DNA from: Bordetella genomosp. 1
Lineage (GTDB): Bacteria > Pseudomonadota > Gammaproteobacteria > Burkholderiales > Burkholderiaceae_B
Assembly (NCBI RefSeq): GCF_002261335.1
Contig: NZ_NEVL01000003.1
Coordinates: 1,550,001 to 1,614,000 of the forward strand
Length of the DNA stretch: 64,000 bases
Direction: 5' to 3'
Below, one piece after another: positions 52,532 through 64,000 of this stretch (its first letter is position 1; each line of letters starts with the position of its first letter). Under the pieces are notes generated by a model. It saw nothing but the letters and a program-made list of their open reading frames with translations. It did not search any database and had not been told where the DNA came from. Position numbers and translations under genes: made by a program.

Positions 52532-52744
52532 TCAATACAGGCGCGGGGGCAGTTGCTGGCTACGAATCCGCTTGTAGTGGCGCTTCACCGCGGCGGCGTG
52601 CTTGCGCTTGCGCTCAGCCGTGGGCTTCTCGTAGAACTCGCGCGAACGCAGTTCGGTGAGCAAGCCGGTTTTTTCGATGGTGCGCTTGAAGCGGCGCAGG
52701 GCGGCTTCAAACGGTTCGTTTTCCTTCAGTCGAACGATAGGCAT
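52532..52744 (-). CDS. rpsU: 30S ribosomal protein S21
   Basis: This 70-residue protein with typical length and sequence ([20 protein letters not shown], then the basic C-terminus [17 protein letters not shown]) is part of the small subunit near the anti-Shine-Dalgarno end of 16S rRNA. It lies 19 bases upstream of dnaG, the first gene of the macromolecular synthesis block. Confidence 0.97.
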   Translation of the reverse strand: MPIVRLKENEPFEAALRRFKRTIEKTGLLTELRSREFYEKPTAERKRKHAAAVKRHYKRIRSQQLPPRLY

Positions 52745-53218
52745 AAATTCAGTGGTCTTGAGTAACTACGTTGATGACAAACCTGGCCCTGGCTGGTCGA
52801 TCGCGCCGCCGTTGGCAGCGCATCCCGACCGGGTGGCCCGGCGCACAAGAGACTTGCAAGCGCCAGACTTTTTCCCGATTCAGACCAGCCGCAACAAGCG
52901 TCTGGACCCATCGCCCATCCGTAAGGGGTTACTCAAATAAACCCTCGGCAAGGCAAAAACACAGGTTCGGTTTAGCGATAACCAGCGATTCTAGCATGGC
53001 GGCGCCGAAAATGACCAGCGCCGCACCCTGGGGCCCGCAGGGGCGTCAGGCCGGCGCGACACTCGCGCGCACCGGGCCAGGGGCTCGCTCCGGCACGCCG
53101 ACCGCTACCGGCCGGCCATCCCCGCAAGCCGGAGATGGAGGGCAAGAACGCAGGCCAGAAAACGGGCGGCTGAAAACAGGGCCGGAATCCCGGCCCCGCT
53201 GCCCGCCACCCTGCCCGC
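52745..53218. other. 474-nt gap upstream of rpsU
   Basis: No gene is supported. It should contain the rpsU-dnaG promoter and the end of the phosphoribosyltransferase transcript. No clear terminator was found in it. Confidence 0.5.
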
Positions 53219-53758
53219 TCAGCGCGAACCCTTGCGGATCCAGGCTTCGAGCTGGTGCGGCCGCAGGCTGTCGTAATCCTCGAAAGGCTGGTGAATCCAG
53301 GGATTCATCGGCAGCTTGTCGACGTAATAATCGGGCGTGGCCTGCGAATGCCCCTTCCACCACAGCACTGCGCTGCGCAGTTCGGTGATCGCGGGGAACT
53401 GGTTCTTCAGATGGTCGTGGACCTTCATGAAGGTCTTGCCGGTGTCGACCATGTCGTCAACCAGCAACACCCGGCCCTGCAGGGAGCCGCGCGTGATGGT
53501 GATGAACTGGGCGATATCGAGATCACCTTGCTTGGTGCCGGCCGCTTCGCGGTAGCTGCTCGTGGCGAGAATGCCGAGCGGCACGTCGAAGATCCGGGAC
53601 ATCACGTCGCCGACCCGCACACCGCCGCGGGCCAGGCACAGAATCTGGTCGAACTGCCAGCCGGACTCGAACACCTGCAGGGACAGGCGCTCGATCAGGC
53701 GGTGATATTCATCCCAGTTCACCCACAGATGGCTGTCGTCGCTGTTTGGCGAGCTCAT
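53219..53758 (-). CDS. Phosphoribosyltransferase
   Basis: This 179-residue enzyme has the PRPP-binding motif VLLVDDMVDTGKT (about 96-108) and an N-terminal ILCLARGGVRVGDVMSR loop. It uses PRPP to make a nucleotide from a purine base, most likely hypoxanthine, guanine or xanthine. It lies behind purA, as in other Bordetella-like genomes, but is separated from it by a terminator. Confidence 0.87.
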   Translation of the reverse strand: MSSPNSDDSHLWVNWDEYHRLIERLSLQVFESGWQFDQILCLARGGVRVGDVMSRIFDVPLGILATSSYREAAGTKQGDLDIAQFITITRGSLQGRVLLVDDMVDTGKTFMKVHDHLKNQFPAITELRSAVLWWKGHSQATPDYYVDKLPMNPWIHQPFEDYDSLRPHQLEAWIRKGSR

Positions 53759-53785
53759 GGGGGATCATCTCCTGCAAATAAATAC

Positions 53786-53820
53786 GAAAAGGCCGCCGGC
53801 AGGTGACCCTGCGGCGGCCT
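53786..53820 (-). terminator. Terminator between purA and phosphoribosyltransferase
   Basis: AGGCCGCCGGCAGG and CCTGCGGCGGCCT pair with one bulge around a 4-nt loop; TTTTCGTATTTATTT follows on the minus strand. Partial read-through could still feed the downstream gene. Confidence 0.75.
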
Positions 53821-53889
53821 GGCGAATCATAACCCGGGCCGGGGCGGTTGAAAAACCGGGCGCGCTGGCGCCCGGCCCGGGGTGCTGGC

Positions 53890-56420
<2,531 letters not shown>

Positions 56421-56473
56421 GAAATTCTTTACCTGATTGACGCCTTCGGAAATCGCGAAAGCGTCGCCCAAAC

Positions 56474-56511
56474 GAAAAACGGCTGAGGGGGCGTAAGCCC
56501 GCTCAGCCGTT
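56474..56511 (-). terminator. Terminator between hflC and hisZ
   Basis: AACGGCTGAG and CTCAGCCGTT enclose an inner GGGC/GCCC pair; TTTTTCG follows on the minus strand. It closes the hfq-hflXKC transcript ahead of hisZ. Confidence 0.85.
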
Positions 56512-56589
56512 GCGGAATTATTTCTAGCTTACGGGGTATTGTACATGGATCGGCCCGAACCTCCTAGCCTGAATCCCACCCGCGTGCGG

Positions 56590-56625
56590 ATGCGGATCGG
56601 GCGCCCGCAGGCGCCCGATCCGCAT
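56590..56625. repeat. 15-bp inverted repeat after hflC
   Basis: ATGCGGATCGGGCGC and GCGCCCGATCCGCAT pair perfectly around a 6-nt loop. There is no T-tract, so it may protect the hflC mRNA end rather than terminate. Confidence 0.6.
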
Positions 56626-56644
56626 ATTCCGGCCCTGCCGGTTC

Positions 56645-57532
56645 TTACTTGGCCCCGGCCGCGGCGGGCGTGGGATTCTTGAAGAACTGGAAGAAGTCGG
56701 AGCTCGGGTCGACCACGAGCACGTCCCCGGTTTTGGAGAACGCGGCGCGGTAGCCCTCGAGGCTCTTGTAGAACGTGTAGAACTCGGGGTTCTTGCCGAA
56801 GGCCTGGGCGTAGATGCCACCCGCCTCGGCATCGCCCTGACCCATCACGCTCTGGGCGCGCGCATAGGCCTGCGCCACGATCACTTCACGCTGGCGATCG
56901 GCTTCGGCGCGGATCTTCTCGCTTTCGGCGGCACCGATCGAGCGCAGCTCGTTGGCGACGCGCGTACGCTCGGCTTCCATGCGGCGATAGACCGACTCGG
57001 AAATCTCGGGCGCAAACTCGATGCGGCGCAGGCGCACATCCACCACCTGCACGCCGAGCGGCTCGGCACGCTTGGCGACGTTGGTCAGGATTTCGGCCAT
57101 GACCTTGTCGCGCTCGGCAGAGACGACGTCCTTCACGGTACGCACGTTGACCGAGGCGTTCAGCGCGTCGCGGATCTGGGCCTGCAGACGCTCCTGGGCG
57201 GCGCGCTCGTTGCCGCCGAAGGTGACGTAGTACAGACGCGGATCGGCGATGCGCCACTTCACGTACGAATCGATCAGCAGGTTCTTCTTTTCGGAAGTCT
57301 GGATGCGCTCGGCATCGGTCGATTCGATGGTGAGGATGCGCTTGTCGAGCGTGACGACGTTCTGGAACGGCGGCGGCGCCTTGAAGTACAGACCCGGCTC
57401 GTTGATGACGGTACGGACTTCACCGAGCGAGAACACCAGCGCGTAGTCGCGCTCGCGCACGACGAACACGCAGGAAGACAGGACGGCCAGGATGATGAGA
57501 AGGCCGACCAGGTAAGGCATGAGACGTTGCAT
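56645..57532 (-). CDS. hflC: HflC, subunit of the HflKC complex regulating FtsH
   Basis: This 295-residue protein has an N-terminal membrane span (5-25), a Band 7/SPFH domain starting VVRERDYALVFSLGEVRTV, and a coiled coil. With HflK it forms a periplasmic cage around the FtsH protease. It lies 18 bases after hflK. Confidence 0.96.
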   Translation of the reverse strand: MQRLMPYLVGLLIILAVLSSCVFVVRERDYALVFSLGEVRTVINEPGLYFKAPPPFQNVVTLDKRILTIESTDAERIQTSEKKNLLIDSYVKWRIADPRLYYVTFGGNERAAQERLQAQIRDALNASVNVRTVKDVVSAERDKVMAEILTNVAKRAEPLGVQVVDVRLRRIEFAPEISESVYRRMEAERTRVANELRSIGAAESEKIRAEADRQREVIVAQAYARAQSVMGQGDAEAGGIYAQAFGKNPEFYTFYKSLEGYRAAFSKTGDVLVVDPSSDFFQFFKNPTPAAAGAK

Positions 57533-57550
57533 AGTCAGGGCTCCTCGGGA

Positions 57551-58861
57551 TTAGCGGGACAGCACGCGATCGCGCGTCAGCGTGTTGCCGGTGTTGCTGC
57601 TGTTGCCGGCATTGTTTGCCGACCCCGGGGTGCGCGACGGCGCGGGCGGAATGGCGGGCTGGTTCGCGCCCGGCAGGCTCAGATTGCTGCCTTGGGGACG
57701 ACCCGCATCCTGCGCGGTCTGCTGCATGATCTTGTCGAGCGGCAGATACATCAGCTGGTTGCCGTTCTGCGTGTCGACCATGACCTTGCTGGCGCGCGTG
57801 AAGATCTCCTGCATGGTTTCGAGGTAGAGACGCTCGCGCATGACCTGCGGCGCCTTTTCGTACTCGCCGAGGATCGACGTGAAGCGCGCGGCATTACCCT
57901 GCGCATCGCCGATGACCTTGGCCTTGTAGCCCTCGGCCTGCTCGAGCATGCGCGACGCCTGGCCGCTGGCGAGCGGCACGACCTGATTGGCGTAGGCCTG
58001 GCCTTCGTTGATCTGGCGCTCGCGATCCTGGCCTGCCTTGACGGCGTCGTCGAACGCGGCCTGGACCTGCTCGGGCGGCTGCACGTTCTGGATCGCCACG
58101 GTGCTGATCTGGATGCCAGCCTGGTAGCGGTCGAGAATCTGCTGCATCAGCGCCTGCACTTCGCCGGCCACTTCGGTACGGCCTTCGTACAGCACGAAGT
58201 CCATCGGCTTCTTGCCGACGATTTCGCGCATGGCGGTTTCGGCGGCCTGACGCACGGCGTCGTCCGGGTCGCGCATCTTGAAGAGGTAGTCGGGCGCGCC
58301 ATCGGCACGCAGGCGGTACTGCACCACGAACTGCATGTCGACGATGTTTTCGTCGGTGGTGAGCATCAGCGCTTCGGGCAGGACCTTGTTGCGCGAACCG
58401 CCCCGGAAGCCCACTTCGAACGTGCGCAGCTGCGACACGTTGACCATTTCATGGGCCTGGATGGGATACGGCATGCGCCACTGGAAACCCGCCGGCGCCG
58501 TGCTCTTGTATTTGCCGAACTGGGTGACCACGGCCACCTGGCCTTCCTGGACGATGAAGAAGCCGCTGGCGAGCCACAGGCCCACGCCGACCAGGGCGAT
58601 CACTCCCAGTCCGATGCGGGCACCTCGCGGCGACGGCGGCGTCATGCCGCCGCGCGGCGCATTGGGGCGGTTGTTGCCACCGCCGCCTTTGCGTCCGAAC
58701 AGCGAGCCGAGACGATTATTGAAATCGCGCCAGACCTCGTCGAGGTCGGGCGGACCGTCTCCATTGCCCTGGGGCCGCTGCTTGGGCGGCTCGGAGCCAT
58801 TGTTGTTACCACGACCCCAGCCGGGATCATTCAGATTGAAGAGTTTGTTGATTCGAGGCAT
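57551..58861 (-). CDS. hflK: HflK, subunit of the HflKC complex regulating FtsH
   Basis: This 436-residue protein has an N-terminal Gly/Asn-rich stretch, a membrane span (about 95-118), then VQEGQVAVVTQFGKY and the SPFH domain, and a Pro/Ser-rich C-terminus. The start at 58861 (MPRINKLFNLNDPGWG) overlaps the hflX end by 35 bases. It partners with HflC. Confidence 0.96.
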   Translation of the reverse strand: MPRINKLFNLNDPGWGRGNNNGSEPPKQRPQGNGDGPPDLDEVWRDFNNRLGSLFGRKGGGGNNRPNAPRGGMTPPSPRGARIGLGVIALVGVGLWLASGFFIVQEGQVAVVTQFGKYKSTAPAGFQWRMPYPIQAHEMVNVSQLRTFEVGFRGGSRNKVLPEALMLTTDENIVDMQFVVQYRLRADGAPDYLFKMRDPDDAVRQAAETAMREIVGKKPMDFVLYEGRTEVAGEVQALMQQILDRYQAGIQISTVAIQNVQPPEQVQAAFDDAVKAGQDRERQINEGQAYANQVVPLASGQASRMLEQAEGYKAKVIGDAQGNAARFTSILGEYEKAPQVMRERLYLETMQEIFTRASKVMVDTQNGNQLMYLPLDKIMQQTAQDAGRPQGSNLSLPGANQPAIPPAPSRTPGSANNAGNSSNTGNTLTRDRVLSR

Positions 58862-59933
58862 TGTTTCCCGCAATCTGTCCGGTCTCTGCAATTGCCCCGC
58901 GCAACGCATCCAGACCGGCGCGCTCGGTAGCGCTTACGAATACTCGCGCAATCGTACCATGGGCATCGCGCTCTACCCGCGCAGGCAGGTCGAGGCGGTC
59001 GATCTTGTTATATACCAGAATGGTGGGAATCGCGGCAGCGCCGATTTCCTCGAGCACCTTCTGCACTTCCAATACCTGCTCATCGCGCTGCGGGCTCGAT
59101 GCATCCACCACATGCAGCAGCAGGTCGGCATGCACGGTTTCTTCGAGCGTGGCGCGGAAGGCCGCGATCAGGTTGGGCGGCAGATCGCGGATGAATCCCA
59201 CCGTATCCGAGATCGCCACCGAGCCCGCCCCTTCGATCCAGAGCCGGCGCGTGGTCGTGTCGAGCGTGGCGAAGAGCTGGTCGGCCGCATAGGCGCCGGC
59301 CCGCGTGAGCGAGTTGAACAGCGTGGACTTGCCGGCGTTGGTGTAGCCCACCAGCGACACCGACAGCGCACCGCCGCGCGCACGCGCACGGCGCTGGGTG
59401 ACGCGCTGGCGCTCGACACGGTCGAGACGTTCGCGCAGCACCTTCACCTTGGCGCCGATCATGCGGCGGTCCATTTCGAGCTGCGATTCGCCCGGCCCGC
59501 GCATGCCGATACCGCCGCGCTGACGCTCCAGGTGAGACCACAGACGCGTCAGGCGCGTCGACAGATGCTGCAGCTGTGCGAGCTCGACCTGCAGCTTGCC
59601 CTCGTGGCTCTTGGCGCGCAGCGCGAAGATGTCGAGGATCAGCGCAACGCGGTCGACCACGCGCAGATTGAATTCGCGTTCGAGGTTGCGCTGCTGCGCC
59701 GGCGACAGCGGCTGGTCGAACAGCACGATGTCGGCCAACAGGGCACCCGCCATCGCGACGCCCTCCTCCACCTTGCCGGAGCCGATGAAGAATTTTGCGT
59801 CGGGGCGGTCACGCCGCGCGTTGAGCGTGCCGACGATTTCCGCGCCGGCGCCATCGGCCAGCATCTGGAATTCTTCGGCATGGGCAAGATGATCGGGACT
59901 GCCCAGATCCACACTGATAATCAGGGCACGCAT
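58827..59933 (-). CDS. hflX: GTPase HflX, ribosome-associated
   Basis: This 368-residue protein has an N-terminal HflX domain (GSGKVEEG near 50, then LILDIFALRAKSHEGKLQVE) and a TRAFAC GTPase domain with VGYTNAGKST as G1, SDTVGFIRDLP as G3 and NKIDRLD as G4. It splits stalled ribosomes under stress. It sits between hfq and hflK as in gammaproteobacteria. Confidence 0.95.
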   Translation of the reverse strand: MRALIISVDLGSPDHLAHAEEFQMLADGAGAEIVGTLNARRDRPDAKFFIGSGKVEEGVAMAGALLADIVLFDQPLSPAQQRNLEREFNLRVVDRVALILDIFALRAKSHEGKLQVELAQLQHLSTRLTRLWSHLERQRGGIGMRGPGESQLEMDRRMIGAKVKVLRERLDRVERQRVTQRRARARGGALSVSLVGYTNAGKSTLFNSLTRAGAYAADQLFATLDTTTRRLWIEGAGSVAISDTVGFIRDLPPNLIAAFRATLEETVHADLLLHVVDASSPQRDEQVLEVQKVLEEIGAAAIPTILVYNKIDRLDLPARVERDAHGTIARVFVSATERAGLDALRGAIAETGQIAGNNASNQQTLQSE

Positions 59934-60023
59934 ACATGCACCATATCGAGGCCAAAGCGAAAATGCCCGCCGGCACGTGAAGTGCGGCGGGCAACAGGAG
60001 GTACTGCCGGAGCAATAAGCGGT

Positions 60024-60260
60024 TTATTCAGCGGGAACTTCCACCTGGAAATTGACGGCGCGAGCCGGAACGACGGTCGAAATCGCATGCTTGTAGACCA
60101 TCTGGGTGACGGTGTTACGCAGCAGCACCACGTATTGGTCGAAGGATTCGATCTGCCCCTGAAGCTTGATCCCGTTGACCAGATAGATCGACACGGGCAC
60201 GTGTTCCTTGCGCAGCGTGTTCAGAAACGGGTCTTGCAAAGTTTGCCCTTTATTGCTCAT
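60024..60260 (-). CDS. hfq: RNA chaperone Hfq
   Basis: This 78-residue Sm-like protein reads [20 protein letters not shown] for Sm1 and the [19 protein letters not shown] and [10 protein letters not shown] motifs. It helps small RNAs pair with their targets. It is the first gene of the hfq-hflX-hflK-hflC group. No long disordered tail is present. Confidence 0.98.
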   Translation of the reverse strand: MSNKGQTLQDPFLNTLRKEHVPVSIYLVNGIKLQGQIESFDQYVVLLRNTVTQMVYKHAISTVVPARAVNFQVEVPAE

Positions 60261-60393
60261 TGGCCAGGCTCCATTTGTTATTGAGTGGTGGTGGCGGACG
60301 CCGAAATCTGTACTCTACAGGGTTTTCCCGGGCGGTGCTACTTGGCTGCCCGGGCAAGATGCCACCAGAGTTTTCAGATTTTCCCCGAGGGCG

Positions 60394-61476
60394 TCACGAT
60401 GAAAAAATCGCCTTCAGGCCCGTGATGAGACGGGCACATTGATCATTGGTTCCCACCGTGATGCGCAGGAATTGATCGATGCGCGCATGGCGGAAATGAC
60501 GAACGATAATAGCGCGTTCGCGCAGCGCTGCCGCGAGCTTTGCGCCATCGTGCGAAGGATGTCGCGCAAACACGAAATTGGCGGCCGACGGCAGCACCTC
60601 GAAGCCGAGCGCCTGCAGGTCCGCGGTGAGCTGGTCGCGCGTGGCGATGATGGCGCGGCAGGTCTGCTCGAAGTACGGCTGGTCCAGCATCGCAGCCTCG
60701 GCACCGGCGGCCGCGAGGCGGTCGATCGGATAGGAGTTGAAGCTGTCCTTCACGCGGTTCAGGCCGTCGATCAGATCGGGATGGCCGATCGCGAAACCGA
60801 CGCGCAGGCCGGCCAGCGAACGCGACTTCGACAGCGTCTGGATCACCAGCAGGTTGGCGTGACGCGCGACCAGCGCGACGGCGCTCTCGGCGCCGAAGTC
60901 GACGTAGGCCTCGTCGATCACGACCACGCACTGCGGGTTGCCCGCGACGACGCGTTCGACGTCGGCCAGCGGCAGCGCGCGGCCGGTGGGCGCGTTGGGA
61001 TTCGGGAAGATGATGCCGCCCGCGGCCGCGTCGCCCGTGCGCAGGTAATCCTCGGGGGCGATGCGGAAGTCGTCGGTGAGCGCGACGGTTTCGTGCTCGA
61101 CGCCATACAGGCCGCAGTAGACCGGATAGAAGCTGTAGCTGATGTCCGGAAACAGCAGCTTGCGGCCGTCGTGCTTGAGCAGCGCCTGGAACACGTGCGC
61201 CAGCACTTCGTCGGAGCCGTTGCCCACGAACACATGGCCGGCGGTGATGCCGTGGCCTGCCTGCGTGGCGATGGCCTCGCGCAGACGGTCGGAGGCCGGA
61301 TCGGGATAGAGGCGCAGCGTGTCGCCCGTGGCGGCGCGGATGGCCTCGATCGCCTTGGGCGACGGGCCATACGGATTTTCGTTGGTGTTGAGCTTGACGA
61401 GGTCGAGCAGCTTGGGCTGCTCGCCCGGCACATACGGACTGAGCGCCCCGACGATGGGGCTCCAGTAGCGGGACAT
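60394..61476 (-). CDS. hisC: Histidinol-phosphate aminotransferase
   Basis: This 360-residue enzyme with fold-type I PLP architecture has [23 protein letters not shown], and [15 protein letters not shown] with the cofactor lysine. It catalyses the aminotransferase step of histidine synthesis. The start abuts the der stop, so the two genes are cotranscribed. Confidence 0.94.
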   Translation of the reverse strand: MSRYWSPIVGALSPYVPGEQPKLLDLVKLNTNENPYGPSPKAIEAIRAATGDTLRLYPDPASDRLREAIATQAGHGITAGHVFVGNGSDEVLAHVFQALLKHDGRKLLFPDISYSFYPVYCGLYGVEHETVALTDDFRIAPEDYLRTGDAAAGGIIFPNPNAPTGRALPLADVERVVAGNPQCVVVIDEAYVDFGAESAVALVARHANLLVIQTLSKSRSLAGLRVGFAIGHPDLIDGLNRVKDSFNSYPIDRLAAAGAEAAMLDQPYFEQTCRAIIATRDQLTADLQALGFEVLPSAANFVFARHPSHDGAKLAAALRERAIIVRHFRHARIDQFLRITVGTNDQCARLITGLKAIFSS

Positions 61477-62829
61477 TTACTTATCCTCGGCGTAGGGGTT
61501 GCGCGAAGACTTGAATTCGATGCGCAGCGGCGTGCCGGCCAGGTCGAAGGCGTTGCGGAAACGCGTTTCGAGGTAGCGGCGATAGGAATCGGGAATGGCG
61601 TCGAGCGCGTTGCCGTGGATGACCACGAGCGGCGGGTTCTGGCCGCCCTGGTGCGCATAGCGCATCTTGGGACGGAAGATGCCCTTGCGCGGGGGCTGCT
61701 GCTGCTCGACGGCGGCCTGCAGCTCGCGCGTGAGCTTGGGCGTGGAGAGATCGGCAAAGGCCGCGGCATGGGCGGCATTGACCGACTTCAGCAGCGGGCG
61801 GATGCCCTGGCCCTTGAGCGCCGAGATGGTGTGCACGCGTGCAAACGACAGGAAGCGCAGCTTGCGCTGGAACTCGCGCTCGATGCGCTCGCGCTGGTCG
61901 TCGTCGAGGCCATCCCATTTGTTGATGGCCACCACCACCGCACGGCCGGTTTCGAGCACGAAGCCGGCGATGTGCGCGTCCTGTTCGGAGACCTCGGTCT
62001 GCGCGTCGATCATCAGCAGCACCACGTTGCAGGCCTCGATGGCCTGCAGGGTCTTGATGACCGAGAACTTCTCGATGGCCTCGAACACCTTGCCGCGCTT
62101 GCGCAGGCCGGCGGTGTCGATCAGCGTGTACTTGCGGCCATCGCGATCGAAGTCGATCTCGATGGCATCACGCGTGGTGCCGGGCATGTCGAAGGCGATC
62201 ACGCGCTCTTCGCCCATCAGCGTGTTGATCAGCGTGGACTTGCCGACGTTGGGGCGGCCCACGATGGCCAGCTTGATGCGGTGGTCGTGCGCGGCCTCCT
62301 GCTCGGCCTCGTCTTCGGGCGCGGGGTCGACCAGGTCGGCCAGCGCCGTTTCGATCAGGTCGACGATGCCGTCGCCATGCGCGGCCGAGATCGGATGCGG
62401 CTCGCCCAGGCCGAGCTCGTGGAACTCGGTCGTGGCCTTGCCCTCGCTCATGCCTTCCGCCTTGTTCACGGCGAGCAGCACGCGCTGCTGGCCGGACTTG
62501 CGCAGCAGCCGGGCGATCTCGTGGTCGTGGGCGTTGACGCCGGCACGGGCATCGACCAGGAACACCACCACGTCGGCTTCGGCGATGGCCTGGCGCGTCT
62601 GGCGCGCCATCTCGGCCAGGATGCCATCCTTGGCGACCGGTTCGAAACCGCCGGTGTCGACCACGATGAAAGGCGTGTCGCCAACCCTGCCCTCGCCGTA
62701 GTGCCGGTCGCGGGTCAGGCCGGAATAGTCGGCCACCAACGCCGCGCGGGAGCGCGTGAGGCGGTTGAAGAGGGTCGACTTGCCCACATTGGGGCGGCCG
62801 ACCAGGGCAACGACAGGTTTGAAAGCCAC
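61477..62829 (-). CDS. der: GTPase Der (EngA), ribosome assembly
   Basis: This 450-residue protein has two tandem GTPase domains, each with a [10 protein letters not shown]-loop (about residues 11 and 190) and DTGGF or DTAGLRKRG switch motifs, and a C-terminal KH-like domain (about 360-445). It is needed for 50S subunit maturation. It lies between bamB and hisC, 20 bases from bamB. Confidence 0.97.
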   Translation of the reverse strand: MAFKPVVALVGRPNVGKSTLFNRLTRSRAALVADYSGLTRDRHYGEGRVGDTPFIVVDTGGFEPVAKDGILAEMARQTRQAIAEADVVVFLVDARAGVNAHDHEIARLLRKSGQQRVLLAVNKAEGMSEGKATTEFHELGLGEPHPISAAHGDGIVDLIETALADLVDPAPEDEAEQEAAHDHRIKLAIVGRPNVGKSTLINTLMGEERVIAFDMPGTTRDAIEIDFDRDGRKYTLIDTAGLRKRGKVFEAIEKFSVIKTLQAIEACNVVLLMIDAQTEVSEQDAHIAGFVLETGRAVVVAINKWDGLDDDQRERIEREFQRKLRFLSFARVHTISALKGQGIRPLLKSVNAAHAAAFADLSTPKLTRELQAAVEQQQPPRKGIFRPKMRYAHQGGQNPPLVVIHGNALDAIPDSYRRYLETRFRNAFDLAGTPLRIEFKSSRNPYAEDK

Positions 62830-62849
62830 GGTGTAAGACTGATTAGAAA

Positions 62850-64000
62850 TTAGTTGGTGCCGATGAGGACCAGATTGCCGTTACCGGTCTGGACCACCAC
62901 GCCTTGTTGCGTGGACTGGGGCGGCGATACCACTGCGCCGCCGCCCACCGACAGGCGCGCCATCAGGCGGCCGTCGCTGCGCGACAGGAAGTGGACGTAG
63001 CCGTCGTAGTCGCCGACGGCGACCGCGCTGCCCAGGATGGCCGGCGAGGTCAGTTTACGGTTCTTCAGGCCCGCCTGCTTCCAGACGTTGTTGCCATTGT
63101 CGAGCGCGAAGGCGCTGACGATGCCACTCTGGTCGGGGGCGTAGGCGTTACGGTCGTCGACCATCATGCCGCTCGAGCTGGAGAAATCCTTGGCCCACAG
63201 CGGGCGGCCGCCCTGGGTCACGTCGAAGCACACGATGCGGCCCTGGTAGGCCACCGCGCACAGCAGCGGGCCCGCGAGGCGCGGCGCGCCGACCACGTCG
63301 GTCAGGCGTTCGAGGTCGCTGGCGCCCTTGGGCGTGGCGACGGTGCCTTCCCACTGGACGTTGCCCGAGGCGACGTTGATGGCCAGCATCTTGCCGCCGG
63401 GCAGGCCGGTGATGGCGAGGCCTTCGGCCATGACCATCTGGGCAGCGCTGCGCAGGGCCAGCGCCGGACCCGGACGCTGCAGGCTCCAGAGCCGGTTGCC
63501 GCTCTGGGCGTCGAAGGCCTGGATGCGGTAGTCGCCGCTGCGCACCACGACGACGCCGTAGCCCACCGCAGGCGGGATCTCGACGTCGCTGGTGGCCTTG
63601 GCGCGCCACTTGATCTTGCCGGTGTCGTCGAACGCGATGACCTCGCCCGAGGGCGTGGCCACGGCGGTGGTGGTGCCGTCGGAGCCGACGCCGGCCGACA
63701 GCTTGGACTCGGCCTTGCTCTTCCAGATCACGCGGCCGCTCTGCAGGTCGAACTTGCCGACCGAGCCATCCGGGGTGGCGGCGTAGATCGCATCGCCGAT
63801 GACCGTGGGCGCGAAGCCCAGGCCGGAACCGCTGCCGATCGATTGGGACCACACGGCGCGCACGGACATCGCCGGCGCGTAGTCGGTGAGGGGCGCGGGC
63901 GCATAGCGGTCGTCGTCTTTCGAGAACCACGAGCACGCGCTCAGGGCCAGCACACTGCTCAACACGACGGCGCCGCGCCACAGCTGGCGGCCAGGACGGG
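62850..64000 (-). CDS. bamB: Outer-membrane assembly lipoprotein BamB, N-terminus cut by window edge
   Basis: This is an eight-bladed beta-propeller lipoprotein of the BAM complex. The signal peptide ends LALSAC with lipidation at Cys, followed by SWFSKDDD. Repeated tryptophan-docking strands ([42 protein letters not shown]) run through it. The frame continues without a good start to the window edge (RGAVVLSSV), so the true start is probably a few codons beyond. It is upstream of der in the usual bamB-der order. Confidence 0.93.
   Translation of the reverse strand, partial: RPGRQLWRGAVVLSSVLALSACSWFSKDDDRYAPAPLTDYAPAMSVRAVWSQSIGSGSGLGFAPTVIGDAIYAATPDGSVGKFDLQSGRVIWKSKAESKLSAGVGSDGTTTAVATPSGEVIAFDDTGKIKWRAKATSDVEIPPAVGYGVVVVRSGDYRIQAFDAQSGNRLWSLQRPGPALALRSAAQMVMAEGLAITGLPGGKMLAINVASGNVQWEGTVATPKGASDLERLTDVVGAPRLAGPLLCAVAYQGRIVCFDVTQGGRPLWAKDFSSSSGMMVDDRNAYAPDQSGIVSAFALDNGNNVWKQAGLKNRKLTSPAILGSAVAVGDYDGYVHFLSRSDGRLMARLSVGGGAVVSPPQSTQQGVVVQTGNGNLVLIGTN

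Overview
The window is 64 kb of G+C-rich chromosome from a betaproteobacterium of the order Burkholderiales, most likely Bordetella, Achromobacter or a close relative. The evidence is the housekeeping gene order hfq-hflX-hflK-hflC-hisZ-purA-phosphoribosyltransferase, the rpsU-dnaG-rpoD block, a classical 16-stranded-type porin, and an alanine/lysine-rich N-terminal extension on RpoD. No database search was possible, so the genus is an inference.

Region 1 (1-18.4 kb) is accessory metabolism and envelope genes. A minus-strand group carries a LuxR-type regulator, an amidase, an MFS anion transporter, a divergent type II dehydroquinase and a partial gene running off the left edge. It is followed by initiator tRNA-Met, a MocR-type regulator/aminotransferase, an Lrp-type regulator, a small lipoprotein, a class A beta-lactamase, an aldose epimerase, a DUF1090 protein, a PAP2 phosphatase, an aromatic-acid MFS symporter, a porin, a DUF2809 protein, an MFS exporter and a two-gene operon ending in an SPFH (prohibitin-like) protein.

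Region 2 (18.4-39.8 kb) is the main attraction: a complete contractile phage-tail locus with no visible head, packaging or integration genes. Read on the minus strand it starts with a CI/Cro-type control region and replication-like early genes. A silent zone of three identical 31-bp repeats and four terminators follows. Then come neck/tail terminator, sheath, tube, chaperones, a short tape measure, baseplate, four paralogous short tail fibres interleaved with three fibre chaperones, and a lysis cassette (XhlA-like protein, SAR endolysin, Rz with Rz1 nested inside it). All tail and lysis frames are open and tightly coupled. The best reading is an R-type tailocin (headless contractile bacteriocin) derived from a myovirus prophage, under control of a two-HTH S24-type repressor. 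A head-deleted prophage remnant is the alternative.

Region 3 (39.8-47.3 kb) holds a gene of unknown function directly behind the repressor, the NhaA antiporter, a small gene behind a perfect LexA (SOS) box, and a less G+C-rich block with an FG-GAP repeat protein and an acyltransferase of the surface-polysaccharide type.

Region 4 (47.3-64 kb) is core genome, all on the minus strand: tRNA-Ile(CAU) directly behind rpoD, dnaG, rpsU, a phosphoribosyltransferase, purA, hisZ, hflC, hflK, hflX, hfq, hisC, der and bamB, the last cut by the right edge. Terminators separate purA from the phosphoribosyltransferase and hflC from hisZ.
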